Source: Silene conica (lineage: Eukaryota; Streptophyta; Magnoliopsida; Caryophyllales; Caryophyllaceae). From it: a stretch of DNA of 64,000 nucleotides. This document shows positions 21,783 through 34,602 of the stretch, piece after piece. Below the pieces are notes generated by a model, which saw nothing but the letters and a program-made list of their open reading frames with translations, did not search any database and had not been told where the DNA came from. Position 1 is the first letter of the stretch; the number at the start of each line of letters is the position of its first letter. Position numbers and translations under genes: made by a program. The stretch covers positions 30,413,568 through 30,477,567 of the forward strand of contig CM055319.2 of assembly GCA_029255685.2 (NCBI GenBank), given 5' to 3'.

Positions 21783-23563
21783 ACTCGTTGTTGCATGCTT
21801 AATCGTTTTTTTAGTTTTTCCGAGTTATGAGACTTAAAAACAAAACTATATATATTTAAAGACTCATATTTCCACTCGACATTTTGGCATGTAAGTTAAA
21901 TCTGGTCCTAAAATGTTTTAGGTTATATTGATAATTTATGAGATTTAATATATTGTTCATTATATAAATTTAAATCGTTTAACATGTTTTTTTTATGACA
22001 AAAACGAGTTAAATGATTAAATTAGAAAGAAAATGTTTCTAGCCTTGAAATTTTCACACGACCTCACATGCTTATTTTACTTAATGTATGTAAAATTTGG
22101 TACAATATGATTTTGTATAGCATGTTTTACGATTTTATTGTCAAAACCGTATTAAGAGGTAATTTTGGCCATTAATATATGATATTCGAGTTAAATTTCG
22201 AATTGGATGACCAAAATTTTTACATTATAAATATTAAAGTAATATTTTCAGAATGTTTGTGAAAATAAAAATCCAAAATTTCGAATTTTGATATTTGTTT
22301 GGATTTAATTCGTAAATGTTATGCATTTTAAGGCAAAATGAACAATGTTAATATAATTAAAGTGTTAATTATTGTCAAAATTATTTATGACTAATTTTGA
22401 ATCCTAAAATGTGTTAGGATATTATTTAGAACATAAGTTGTTTATGTTTTAATTTATGCATTTTAAAGGAGTTAAAAATGCTAAAATCTCATAAAACCGG
22501 GTTAATTTCGACATAATAAGTTATTAAGGCGATTTGGCATTAAAATGAACATATTCATAACATATATATATTGCTGCGTTTTTCCTTATGAATGTCATAT
22601 TATATTGCATTATTTTGAATCTTGTAATTATTCTAGTATGGCCTTAGTTTTTAAATCGGTATTTCCCGTAATGTAAGGGGTTACCGATTCGGTTGTAATT
22701 TTGTGATCTCGTATCACCCAATTGTAATTTATTTCTATTTTATAATGTATAAAGTAGAATAGAAAAGTTGTAATATTTGTAATTTCCGGAGAACCTTGAA
22801 GACGGTGCCATTCGGAAAGGAGTTCCGATCAAGACGGTGTTTGCCTCGATTTGCGTGCCGCGTCAAGTTCAAGGGACCAAAGGAGTTGGTTTCCGAATTG
22901 TACTCTTGTTATTTCTTTTCTAGGATAAGGCCATACTAGGAATTTATCGTTTGCTTTGTTTTGTTTTAATATGTTGCATGCATAGCCAAATCGCCATTAA
23001 CATGTCATGCATATCGAGTATTGGGTCTTCAACGTATCATTTTATTATCGATAATTCACCTAATTAGTTCACTTAAAAGGAGATAGATAATAATTGATAA
23101 GATCTCTTACGTTTAAAATATTGAGACATAGCCTTACCAAAGAGTATGGACCCATGAATCCCTTCTTCACAAATATGTAGGCTCGGCTAAACCGGGGTAC
23201 TAAAATTGTCACGTTGGGTAAGTGGGGTAATGACGATTACACCTTGAAATTTGGTCGATCTCAACGAAAGTATTCGTAACCGTAGTTGCAATAAGTTCGG
23301 GCTAAAGATAATTTTAAGAAAATTGTCGACCGAGAGTTCTAAGAGTAGAACCGATTAAAGGGTTAATCCACCAAATTATACTTATACGGGTTGAATCGGC
23401 TACACCGTGCCCGGATTAGTATGGGTTTGGGTCTCGGGTTTATTTACTTAATTGTGTAAGAGATCGTTAAGTAAATACTTAACTTGTTTAAAATGTTTAA
23501 CAAGTATTAAAATGATGAACGTTAATTTTCCTTCGTTTCCGTTTTTGTAGTTGTTTTATCGCA
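21783..23563 (+). other. Copia-2 untranslated leader
   Basis: 1.8 kb non-coding. It holds the conserved hairpin TCGGAAAGGAGTTCCGA at 22812-22828, GGAGTTGGTTTCCGAA near 22883, and the GGCTCGGCTAAACCGGGG block near 23181, shared with Copia-1 and Copia-3. Confidence 0.75.
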
Positions 23564-24193
23564 ATGGATTCATTCAACCCTATCACTATTGATTCTTGTC
23601 ATAATGTTTTCGACGATGTTTGCAACCAAAACAACATTGATACTACTAGAGAAGGTCATTTCGGAACAGGTCCGGATGGCAGTATTAACTTCATTTCTTC
23701 TCTCCCACCTCCCAAAGGTCCATTTCTTGACACGGCTTATATAGATGAGCTAAATGAAGAATTGGACGCCTTATACTTGAAGGAAAGAGCTTATGATGAA
23801 GCTAGTGGGAGTTCTAGCAAGAAAAGTCTTGCAAAGAATAAGAAGAAGAAGAGAAAGTTAGAGAAAGGGCGATGCCACTATTGTAGTGTCATGGGCCATT
23901 GGAGGAGGAATTGCCCCAAGTACTTACGTCATATCCAAGAAGGTCTTGTGATTCCGTTAGGTAATTCCAAATCTGAAATTTTTGTTATTGACATAAATTT
24001 TACATCCAACACATCATGGGTATTGGATACCGGATGTGGTTCTCACCTTTGTAATCGTTTGCAGGGTTTAAGAGAAGTGGAGAAGGTGGACAAGGGTGAT
24101 ATGGATCTCCGACTTGGAAATGGAGCTCGGGTAGCGGCCACTTCTAAAGGAACTTGCACTCTTGCCTTGACGGTACGAGTGGATATGAGCTAA
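23564..24193 (+). pseudogene. Copia-2 truncated gag plus start of protease
   Basis: 209 codons. The first 100 residues are acidic then Lys-rich and lack the capsid domain seen in Copia-3 and Copia-4 gag. A zinc knuckle CHYCSVMGHWRRNC (CX2CX4HX4C) sits at about residues 106-119. The protease motif WVLDTGCGSHLC follows at about residues 150-161. A one-base frameshift near 24165 breaks the polyprotein; the correct frame continues in the next entry. Related gag proteins have about 230 residues before the knuckle, so an internal deletion is likely. Confidence 0.8.
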
Positions 24194-25419
24194 AACTTAA
24201 TAATTGTTATTTTGTACCGTCTCTTTCCAAAAACATTATTTCTGTTGCAATGTTAGACATTGAGGGATATAATTTTTCCATTAAAGACAATTGTTGTGTA
24301 ATTTCTAAGAATGACATGGTAGTTGGCCGTGCCATTTCTATTAATGGAATCTATGTTTTGGAAACTTCCGACTCGTCTAATAATGTCTACAACGTTAATA
24401 ACAAAAGGATTAAAACAAGTGATCCAAATGAATCATATGTTTGGCATTGTCGACTTGGTCACATAAATGAAAATCGCATTAAAAGATTGGTAAAGACCAA
24501 CATAATTAAACCATTCGAATATGAATCTTATGGTACATGCGAATCTTGCCTTCTAGGAAAGATGACTCGTAACCCCTTTAGTGGTAAAGGGACACGAGCC
24601 AGTGAGTTATTGGGACTAATACATACGGATGTATGCGGACCACTATCAATCACCGCTAGAGGCAATTATGACTATTTCATCACCTTCACCGATGATTTAA
24701 GTAGGTATGGGTATATCTACTTAATGAAGCATAAGAGTGAAGCTTTTACGAAATTTAAAGAATTTCAGAATGAAGTAGAGAACCAACTCGACAGAAAGAT
24801 TAAAACATTACGATCCGATCGTGGTGGAGAATATCTTAGCAATGAATTTGATTCACATCTAAAGAAGTGTGGCATTGTGTCACAACTTTCACCTCCAGGA
24901 ACACCACAACTTAATGGTGTGGCAGAAAGGAGGAATCGAACCTTATTGGATATGGTCCGATCAATGATGAGCCAAACTGATTTACCCAATTCATTTTGGG
25001 GATTTGTGATCCTCACCGCCATCAAATCGTTGAACAATAGTCCAACAAAAGCGACCGATAAGACTCCACATGAGATGTGGAAAGGAAAGGTTCCTAACTT
25101 ATCCTATATGAAGATATGGGGGTGCGATGCTTATGTCAAATCTAAAAATGATGACAAACTCGCACCAAGATCCGAAAAATGCATATTTGTTGGTTATCCA
25201 ACCACCTCACGTGGCTACCACTTCTACAAACCTCAAGAAAACAAAGTGTTTGTATCTTCTGAGGCTGTCTTCTTAGAAAAGGAGTTTATTTCTAAGAGAC
25301 AGAGTGGGAGAAATTTTGAACTTAATGAAGTTCGAGAAGTTCAAGAGCCACAAACTGAAGCTGAGAGAGATGAAGATGTTCCTTCTTCATCTGTCTCAGC
25401 TTCAGTTTGTGGCTCTTGA
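24154..25419 (+). pseudogene. Copia-2 protease C-terminus and integrase
   Basis: Continues the polyprotein after the frameshift. The zinc-binding HHCC domain is WHCRLGHINENR..CESCLLGK. Catalytic DDE residues lie in IHTDVCGP, LRSDRGGEY and GVAERRNRT, and the post-core region is GYPTTSRGYHFYKPQ. Integrase would insert the cDNA in the nucleus. The frame ends at 25419 because sequence from about 25387 is an inverted copy of the preceding segment. The separate methionine start at 24154 is not biological. Confidence 0.88.
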
Positions 25420-25550
25420 ACTTCTCGAAATTCATTAAGTTCAAAATTTCTCCCACTCTGTCTCTTAGAAATAAACTCCTTTTCTAAGAAGACAGCCTCA
25501 GAAGACACAAACACTTTGTTTTCTTGAGGTTTGTAGAAGTGGTAGCCACG
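25210..25550. repeat. Inverted duplication inside Copia-2 pol
   Basis: Arm 1 (25210-25373) and arm 2 (25387-25550) are reverse complements over 164 bp with about three mismatches and a 13-base loop. After arm 2 the forward sequence restarts (25551-25630 repeats about 25310-25391). The structure is forward-reverse-forward. A transcript would fold into a nearly perfect long hairpin. It interrupts the open frame between integrase and reverse transcriptase. Confidence 0.92.
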
Positions 25551-27311
25551 AATTTTGAACTTAATGAAGTTCGAGAAGTTCAAGAGCCACAAACTGAAGC
25601 TGAGACAGATGAAGATGTTCCTTCTTCATCCACTTCGGTACCTATTCCACCCAGGAGGTCGAGTAGGGTCCCACATCAACCTGATAGGTATGTTGGACTG
25701 ATTGAGGAAGATGGTAGCCTAGACGTTTTAGTTTTGGAAAGTGACGAGCCTACCACTTACAAAGCTGCAATCTCTAGTCCCGACTCCATCAAATGGCATG
25801 AGGCCATGGTATCCGAGATGGATTCTATGCATCAAAACCAAGTATGGGACTTGGTAGACTTGACTAAGGAGATGAGACCTCTCCAATGCAAGTGGATCTT
25901 CAAAGTGAAGAATGGCATAGAAGGACATGATGATGTCTATAAAGCTAGGCTAGTAGCTAAGGGTTTTTACCAAGTCCAAGGTCTTCATTATGATGAAACC
26001 TTTGCTCCGGTAGCCATGCTAAGATCCATTAGGATAATGTTAGCGATTGCCGCATTTCATGACTATGAAGTGTGGCAAATGGATGTCAAAACCGCCTTCT
26101 TAAATGGGCATTTAAAGGAGGACGTGTATATGATACAACCTGAGGGTTTTGAAGATCCTAAAAATCCTAACAAGGTATGCAAGCTTAAGAGATCCATCTA
26201 TGGTCTTAAGCAAGCATCGAGGAGTTGGAATCATCGCTTCAATGAAGTCATAAAAGAAAATGGTTTCACTCGAAGTGTCGAGGAACCTTGTCTATATATA
26301 AAATTCAGTGGGAGCAATGTTGTATTCCTAATCTTGTATGTGGATGACATACTACTCATTGGAAATTATGTTCCAATGCTTTCATCAGTGAAAGGATGGT
26401 TAGGTAACCATTTTCAGATGAAAGATCTAGGAAATGCACAATGCATATTAGGTATCCGGATCTATAGAGATAGATCCAAGAGGATATTGGCACTAAGTCA
26501 AGAACCTTATATCGATAAGATTCTTCGACGGTTCAGCATGGGAAATTCCAAGAGAGGGTTTATCCGCATAATATTGAGAAAGTCTCAATCACCCATAGAG
26601 CCCAAGGATGTTGAACGCATGAAAATGATCCCTTTTGCTTCCGCCGTGGGATCTATCATGTACGCCATGATATGCACTCGTCCTGATGTCTCGTATGCTT
26701 TGAGCATGACTAGTAGATATCAAGCAAATCCAGGTGAAAGTCACTGGATTGCAGTCATGAACATCCTTAAGTACTTGAGAAGAACTAAGGATTCATACTT
26801 AGTGTTTGGAGGGGAAGAAGATTTGTGTGTAAAGGGTTACACAAATGCAAGCTTCCAAACAGATAAAGACGATTTTAAATCCCAGGCTGGATTTGTCTTT
26901 ATCTTGAATGGTGGTGCCATTAGTTGGAAGAGCTTCAAAGAACCAGTCGTTGCGGATTCTACAACGGAAGCAGAGTACATTGCAGCGTCAGAGGCTGCTA
27001 AGGAGGCAGTATGGATAAGGCAATTTATCGAGGGACTAAGGGTAGTTCCAAATGCTGAAGATCCTATCACCCTATACTGTGATAACAGTGGTGCTGTCTT
27101 TCAGGCTAAGGAGCCTAAGTCTAGTAATAAGTCTAGACATGTACCAAGAAAATATCATGTAATTCGGGATTTCATTGATAGGAAGGAAATAGCGATATGT
27201 AAGGTTGGGACAGACGATAATGTGGCTGATCCTTTAACCAAACCCTTGTCGCAAGCTAAGCATGATTCTCATGCTCGTTCTATGGGTCTTAAGAGTTTTC
27301 CCAATGTGTAA
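25524..27311 (+). pseudogene. Copia-2 reverse transcriptase and RNase H
   Basis: About 585 codons of continuous coding. The RT domain runs from KWIFKVKNG through YVDDILLIGN, the catalytic Asp-Asp. RNase H includes GYTNASF, STTEAEYIAASEA and LYCDNSGA and ends near ADPLTKPLSQ. In GYTNASF, Asn replaces the catalytic Asp seen in Copia-4 (GYADASF), which would weaken RNase H. The true frame enters from about 25551; upstream residues come from the inverted copy. Without gag, protease and integrase in frame it cannot work as a polyprotein. Confidence 0.88.
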
Positions 27312-28108
27312 CCGATTATGCGATATGAAATGAAAAATGTTGTTTTTACGTTCATATAAGATAATCTCGTTCATCATTTAAAGTTTTATACAACTTGTTT
27401 ATTTTATATACTTTGTTAAATCCAACAGGATTGTAGGACAATTGTTGAACCCTGTACAAGTGAACTGGATTAACTTAGTATTGCCCCTAGTCACTTATAT
27501 GAGGTGACGTCTCGAAGTGACTAGATTATATATGATGCGATTGATGGTGAGTTCTTACACCATAGAGTCATAAGGGATGACTAGTCGATCATATAGACAA
27601 ACTGTAAAGTACACTTGTGTCGGGCAGTGACCGCTTATAGAGTTCTTTAGAATTCAATGGAGCCTGGTCGTGGCAAGAGCTGCTATATATATTCTTATGA
27701 GTCGATTCTTTGACTAGAGACTGGTTGCTCTAGAGGTGACGTTATTCAGAATGACTTTGATTTATATTCTACGATCTTCCGTAAAAGGGGTCAAATGGAT
27801 ATATTTTGGGTCACAATGGATGATGTTGGCCAAGGAGAACAGTTGGAAAGGAATTGTTCTGCCCCTTGTCAGGGTTATCTTATATCTCAAGGCCACTCGA
27901 GGAGTAGTGAACTGGAAATGCATGGCCACGCTCGGAGACTATCTATGGTAGATAATTCCGGTCTATCAGTTACACTCCATATCGAGAAAAACCACTATTG
28001 ATTTGATCACGTGCAAGTACGACCTGCAAGACACCTTGCATTGAGTGGGAGATAATGTAATAGAACAAGAGAATCGGTGATCCACACTTGTGAGGACAAG
28101 TGGGAGAT
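27312..28108 (+). other. Copia-2 conserved 3' untranslated region and purine tract
   Basis: Shares ordered blocks with Copia-1, -3 and -4: AAGTGAACTGGATTAAC (near 27458), GAGGTGACGTCTCG (near 27499), GGCCACTCGAGGAG (near 27891), GGCCACGCTCGG (near 27924). The purine tract AAGTGGGAGAT lies at 28098-28108. Confidence 0.75.
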
Positions 28109-29253
28109 TGTTGGAGTAAGTGTCCTCGACAATAATGTGATCACGTCAATTACGTTAATTAAATTGACAAATCTCTATGAAAGAATATTCATGGGATGAT
28201 TCTTATCATAAGTCAACTGGTCAACATTAATCGGTAATGATTGGCTTGCTAGAGTTTGACATTACTGTCGTAATGACGGTGGTGACCAGTTGATCCCTTT
28301 AGGTCACACCTTTAGGACAGCTATCTCAATACTAAATGTAACAACTGTATATTGATACGAGTTGATTCATTCTAGATTGTGAATAAAATAAGGAGATAAT
28401 TTATAATAAGATTATAAATCATTTTAGTGATTGAAATATTATCACTAAAATTTACATGTTTGTGAAACATAAAGTTGATGAATGAATTAACTACAATTGT
28501 TGTAGCTATGAAATGCGATTAAAAAACTATATGTAATTATTTAATTATTAATTTACGATAAAGAGTTTAAAATTGTTAAGCTACGTAAATTATATTATCC
28601 TAACTAATGTCACGGATTGGATTCGTTTTGGTCATATGGACCGTGTGATATGTCCCTCATACACACACATACATTTACAATATTACATTGGATGTAATAG
28701 GAACATTAGGAGGACAAAGCATTTATTCCTTGAGGCATGCTTGGGACATTTGAGAGGATTGAGAGCCAACCCATTGGGCACTCTCACCTCCCTCTCGGCC
28801 GAACCAAAAGAGGCAACAAAAGAGAGAGTTTTGTTCCTTACTCATTCATTCATACAATTTTTAGGGTTTTGGTTGTTAAGTGAGAACAAAAGAAAAAGAA
28901 AGAAAAATAATTCCTTTCTTACAAAACCCTAGCCGTGTACCTCCTTCTATCTAGTAATTTTGTGTGTTCATTCTAGCAAAATAACATACAAACATTGAGA
29001 GTTAGTGTGTCTTGGTGTTCATCTCTTGGAGGCCATCATCTCTTTGAAGGTTCAAGGAGGATCATCCGTGTTTTAAGCTCAAGAACAAGTGAAGAAGGTG
29101 ACTTCACTTGTGCCCTAAAATAGCCGAGATTATCAATGTAAGAGAGCTAATATTTCTCTTATATCTCGACACAATTTTGTTAAGCATGCATAAGATCTTC
29201 TATTTATAAAGATAAATAAAATAGTATGACTAATTAGGTATATGAACCTAACA
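28109..29253 (+). repeat. Copia-2 3' LTR
   Basis: 1145 bp, about six differences from the 5' LTR. Ends CCTAACA followed by CCCCC. Confidence 0.95.
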
Positions 29254-29258
29254 CCCCC

Positions 29259-30872
29259 GACAAAGAGAGAACCGTTTTCTTTGAGGAAAACTTCACTTTC
29301 GAACCCCACCTTCAACCAAAAATGACTAATATAGCCAGTCACTCTGAGCCCACATCTGAGTTCATTCCTATGGGATTTAGCGTACCCACGGATGAGGATG
29401 GTCAAACCTTCGATTTCTGACCCTCTTACATCAACATGGTGGAGAGAAACAAATATAGAGGGGCTGCGGGGGAGGATCCTAGGAAGCATATGGAGCGATT
29501 CGCTGATTATTGCTCCTCAATTCAAGCTAATAGGGGTAACCCAAGACAAAATCAAAGAAGCCCTCTTCCCATTTTCTTTAATCGACGATGCTAGGGAATG
29601 GTTGTCGGATTTGGATAGGGAGGCAGCTGGAATCACGGATTGGACATCCTTAGCCTTAGCCTTTTACAAGAAATATTTTCCACCCCAACGTACAAATGCC
29701 CTACGCACTCAAATAACAAATTTCAAACAAAAACCATCCGAAAACCTGGCTGAGGCATGGGATAGGGTTAAGGGTTATGTGAGAGTCGTCCCCCACCATG
29801 GTTTTGAACCATGGTTCATTTGCAACCAATTTTATAATGCCTTGTACGATGATCACCGAGCCATTCTTGATTCGGCCGCAAACGGGAGGTGCCAACGTGA
29901 GGTGGATGATGACAAAGGTTGGAGCTTGATATAGGAGATGGCCACACATATATCTGAGTATGGTAACCCTTGGAGTGGTACTAGAACCGTTGCCAATATT
30001 GAAACCGAGGGTTTAGAGGCAAAATTTGACAAGCTCTTTGCGAAAATTGAGAAGTTGGAGAGTGAAGGTGTTGAGTACCGTCAAACGGTTCATGTCTTAC
30101 AAAGAGAAGAGGTTTTCCTTTGTGAAAGGTGTGGCGAACAAGGCCACGGTGCTGTTGATTGCTTCACGGATAGGGAGCAAGTTTATTCCTTCCAATTATA
30201 CCGACAAGGAGGGTATAACCACGGGTATGTCCACCCCAATATGAGGTAGACCAGTCAAAATGTCCTTAACCCATCTCCACTACCGCAACAACAATAACAA
30301 CCGTACGTGCCACCACACAAACAACAGTTTTCGAGGGCCCCGCAATTTCCTAATCCTCAACATGGGAGTTCCTCAACCGGAGGGGTGTCCGAGGTTGGTG
30401 AGTTGAAGACCATGATACAATCATTGGCCACGCAGATGGCAAAGTCCGACCAAGCAAACAACGCAACAATTAAAATGCTTGAGTCGCAAATAGCTCAACT
30501 CGCTACCAACCAATCCGCTAGGCAACCAGGACATTTGCCCTCTCAATCTGAAAAGAGGAAGGAAACGCTGAATATGGTGACCCTCAGGTCAGGAAAAACG
30601 TATTCCAATGATGAAATTAATGACCACACTATTGTGGTCGATCTTTCAGAAAAGGAAATCAGGAAAGAAGCTGGAAGTGCCGTGAAAGAGGTCGATCGAG
30701 AGGTTTCAGACTCTCGATCGAGAGAAAATTCAGAAGAACTGCTCGATCGAGCGCCACAACATCCTCGATCGAGTAATGTGACATAAGAGGGTGTTCGATC
30801 GAACACTGTTGGAGAAAAATTTGCTCGATCGAGAACGTTGGAAGGTCGATCGAGCAAATCTACTGCTGAAAC
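29259..30872 (+). pseudogene. Element A gag, main part
   Basis: Continues gag after Copia-2. A TGA at 29418 interrupts the frame, which resumes with GEDPRKHMERFADYCSS, then a frameshift near 29530 leads to DDAREWLSDLDREAAG..FYKKYFP, the retrotransposon gag domain. A zinc knuckle CERCGEQGHGAVDC lies near 30121-30162. TLRSGKTY (near 30583) is a typical Athila gag tail motif. Further stops are at 29932, 30247, 30295 and 30784, all in the same phase, so they are point mutations. The tail from 30691 is encoded by the CTCGATCGAG array, giving repeated DRE/RSRE peptides. Copia-3 interrupts it after codon base two at 30872. Confidence 0.85.
30691..30854. repeat. Phased palindrome array 2 (within gag tail)
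   Basis: CTCGATCGAG or close variants start at 30691, 30713, 30742, 30764, 30794, 30824 and 30845, spaced 22, 29, 22, 30, 30 and 21 bp. Two more follow the Copia-3 insertion at 39102 and 39132 (30 bp apart). The same spacing classes as the non-coding arrays occur here although this is coding sequence. Confidence 0.85.
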
Positions 30873-32119
30873 TGTTGGGAAATGTGTCCTCAACAATTGT
30901 GCGATCACGACAGTGATAAAAATCATTGTCATAAATCTTATGAAATGAATATGCAAGGTTCGATCCGATATTTGATATAGTCAACTGACCAACATTAATC
31001 GGTAATGATTGGCTGACTAGAGTTTGACATTACTGTCGTATGACGGTGGTGGTCAGTTGATCCCTTTAGGTCACACCTATAGGACAGACCCCTTAAATAA
31101 TATATCGATTAATTGTATAGGATACAGATTGATCGATATTCTTAAAACCGTATGTCGAGAATTCAGAGGTTGAATCTTAAAGTAAGATTTATACTTGAAA
31201 TTGAAATGTGTCAATTGTCAAATATTAATCGATATTTATGAAATGTCGAAATTAGAATGAGAAGGGTTCGTGGTTATAACAAATGTTGTATATCGTATTG
31301 ACGATTATTATAATAACCATATTTTGAGACGGTAATTATGAATTACTAAATTAATTTGTTAAATATGATTTAATTAATTTAGAAATAATATTTATTTGAT
31401 AAATACGTATTTTTAAATTAATACAATTGTATCATGTCACATAGGATGTGACATATCACACAATTGTACAAATTACAATTTGTAAAATGAAAGTCCAATT
31501 TTTACTCAAAAGTGGTGTGTGATGGTGTGTGTTATAAGGACTAATTTGCTTAAATTAGTGCATGCTAAAACATAATGATTGTATAGGTATGATGCCTATG
31601 TGTAGCCATGCAAACCTAATTGCTTGTGTAAGACAAGCAATCTATTTGGTCTTCCAAAACACACAAACACACGAAATACACCTACCTCAACCAAAACCCA
31701 TTCTATCTTTATATATACATGTGATACTTCACATGTAATAAGCTAATGCTCTTACTAGTTTTTCCTAGAGTAAGAAAAACAAAATTACCTCTTATATATT
31801 ATTAGATAATATTCTCTAGTATACTAATATTGTTATTAGTACACGGTTTAAGGCAACCGTTTCCGTCACCTAGCTCGTGTTAGTGTTTCGGTGTTTAAGG
31901 GTAGGTCTTGGGTGCATCGTAAAGGAGGCGAGCTATTTTGGTTGCTCTGTGGAGGATCGTCCTAGCACTCATTCGTACCGTTTGTAAGCCCCTTTTCGTT
32001 ATTGTTCCGCAAATATTATTGCATGCATAAGATCGACTAAATTAATATGAGATTAATAAGTAAAATTAGTAAGACTAAATAATATGAACTTGTTAGTAAG
32101 ACTACCTTAGTTACCAACA
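30873..32119 (+). repeat. Copia-3 5' LTR
   Basis: Contains the two-stem module at 30981-31060 and a TATATATA box near 31708. Followed by PBS. Confidence 0.93.
30981..31060. other. LTR two-stem inverted-repeat module (Copia-3)
   Basis: Outer arms TCAACTGACCA (30981-30991) and TGGTCAGTTGA (31050-31060) pair perfectly. Two adjacent pairs differ from Copia-2 on both strands (GT/AC versus AC/GT). Inner arms are CGGTAATG (31000-31007) and CATTACTG (31028-31035). The second copy starts at 37953. Confidence 0.8.
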
Positions 32120-32121
32120 AG

Positions 32122-32133
32122 TGGTATCAGAGC
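32122..32133 (+). other. Copia-3 primer binding site (tRNA-iMet)
   Basis: TGGTATCAGAGC two bases after the LTR. Confidence 0.92.
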
Positions 32134-34602
32134 CATTAGGTTGCTTGCATGCAACTCGATTTTATACGTTTTTGCGAGAAAATGCGATTTTAATTAAAAA
32201 CGATAATGAGTAGTACATATAGGATATGCACGAAAATCATATTGCATGTATATTTTCTGGTCTTAAAATAGTTTTAAGTCATTTTAATGATTTATGGAAT
32301 AATATTGTTCAATATTGTAATTAATTTGATTAATTTATGCTTAAAATTGGTTAAAATGTTTTATTATGGGAAAAATATCTATATAATGTTTCTGGCCATG
32401 AATTTTAAATATGTTCTCACATGCATTTAACATATTATGAATATATAATTTTCGAAATTATTGAAGGTTTTATGCATGGTTTATGATTTTTAATGGTTAA
32501 ATAGTCATAAAATGAGTTAAATATGGGTTAAATAGTTATATTATGAATTTAACTATAAAATTTTTTGTAGATGTCACATGCAATATATAAAAAATATGAT
32601 GAATTTTCCAGAAATTTTTCTTTGATATTGCATGAATATTGATTTTTATCGTAAAAATCGTAATATTAGTGACATATTTTAGCTTAAATAGTTTAAGTTC
32701 GAATTTGACCATAAAAATTTAATATAGTGTCACATATATTATTTCTAGCATGCATGTGAATTTTGAGCTATTAATCTCGAATATTGCATGAGAAATTATT
32801 TTAATCGGTAAATATCGCGTAATATATGACACGAATTATTAAAAATAGTAAAAGTTACTTAAATAGTCCGAAAAATTCACCCATATTAGTCATATTATAT
32901 ATGATCATCAATATATTTTTATTCAGTGCCAAAAGTTTCTGAAATTTTAAATTTTGATTTTAAAAGTTAAAGTTGAAATTGAGTGTTGTAAGAGTCATAA
33001 TCATTACTTTTCAGTTCTAAAATAGTGTGCATCTGATTTTTCCTGCATTTTTCAGTCACTTTGAGTGTCTAGGAAGATGTAAAATTATATTGGTATTTTA
33101 TTTCATAATTTTTGAATTAATTTTGAATTTTTCGAAATATTATGCATATTATACGGCTGTTTTACGAAATAAATGGTGTATTTCGAAAATATTTAATTTT
33201 AAGGATCTGAAATTTTAGAAAATTTTCAGTATGATCAAAATTTTGAATTTTGAATTTTCGAAATTTTTATGACTCGTTTGATTATTTTAATGCTATTTCC
33301 CGTAAAACCGATTAAAACTGAACAATATTAAAATAAAAGTTAAGTTAATTTTCGAAATTTGAGTAAGACCAAATTTTGAATCCTAAAATGTGTTAGGAAA
33401 CTTAACTAAATCGTGAATAGTGATTCATAGAGTGATTAGTGATTTTAAAATTGTTTAAATCACGTTATTCCATAAAACCGTGTTATTACGAATAACGATA
33501 TTTAAAATGTGTTTAAATAGGACGATTTGGCTTAGGTTTTGCATTTTAAATAAGCATTGCATATTTAATTATTGTTTATGAATGTCATAATTTATTTACG
33601 TAATTTTGAATTATGTAATTTACTTAGTATGGCCTTAGATTTTAATCGATATTTCCCGTAATGTAAGGGTTTATCGATTCGGTTGTAATTTAATGTGATC
33701 TCGTATCACTTTATTTTATTGTTTTATTTTATTTTATAATATATAAAATAGATAGAAAATTTGTAATTATTTGTAATTCCGGAGATCCTTGAAGACGGTG
33801 CCATTTCGGAAAGGAGTTCCGACCAAGACGGAGTTAGCCTTGGGATGCGTGCCGCGTGTGAAGTTCAAGGGACCAAAGGAGTTGGTTTCCGAATTTGTAA
33901 TTTACTTTATTTTCTATTTTAGGAAAGGCCATACTAGGGTTTTATTTATGTTTTTAAGTTTATGCTTTTATTTATGCTTATCATGTTGCATGCATAGCCA
34001 AATCGTCATTCATATCATGCATTTCATCGATTTTATCGACCGTGTCAATCAATTTATCAATAATTCACCGACTTTGTTCACTTAAAGGAGATAGATAATA
34101 AATTGACAAGATCTCTTACGTTTTTAAAAAATCGAGACATAGCCTTACCAAAAAGTAAAGAACCCACGAAGGATCTTTTTCATAAGGGAGTAGGCTCGGC
34201 TAAACCGGGGTGCAAACCTTATTACGTTGGTGAAGTGGGGTAATATGATTACGTTCTAGAAATTTGGTTGATCTCGACGAAGGTATTTGAGCCACCGTAG
34301 TGGTAATAAGTTCGGGCTAAGATAAGAATTAGTGTAATTTTATCGACCGAGAGTTCTAAAAGTAGAATCGATTAAGGGGTTAATCTACCGAGTCACATTA
34401 ATGAGGGATGTATCGGCTAAACCGTGCCCGAGTTAGTGTGTATTTGGGTCTCGGGATCATTTACTTAATTGGGTAAGAGATCATTAAGTAGATGTTTAAC
34501 TTGTTTAAAATTTACAAGTTTAAATTAATTATTAAAACGATAATTGTGTTTTAATTCCTTAAATTTTCATTTGTAGTTCATTTTTCGACTATCAATAAAT
34601 CA
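32134..34602 (+). other. Copia-3 untranslated leader
   Basis: 2.5 kb AT-rich non-coding sequence. Conserved blocks: hairpin TCGGAAAGGAGTTCCGA (33806-33822), GGAGTTGGTTTCCGAA (near 33879), GGCTCGGCTAAACCGGGG (near 34194). Confidence 0.75.

Larger units (their letters stand above)
20624..29253 (+). mobile_element. Copia-2: Copia LTR retrotransposon, recent, rearranged pol
   Basis: LTRs of 1145 bp each (20624-21768, 28109-29253) with TGTTGG...CCTAACA ends. The target duplication is CCCCC (20619-20623, 29254-29258). An iMet primer site and the purine tract AAGTGGGAGAT are present. The LTRs differ at about six positions (about 0.5%). Internally gag lacks its capsid part, a frameshift separates protease from integrase, and an inverted duplication separates integrase from reverse transcriptase. 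By its integrase and RT sequence it looks Tork/Angela-like; lineage is tentative. Confidence 0.95.

Noticed and set aside
24765..25037. Minus-strand ORFs antisense to Copia pol (also 25728-25928, 26837-27070 and plus-strand ORFs over Copia-4)
   Set aside because: Shadows of the coding strand, with no independent signal.
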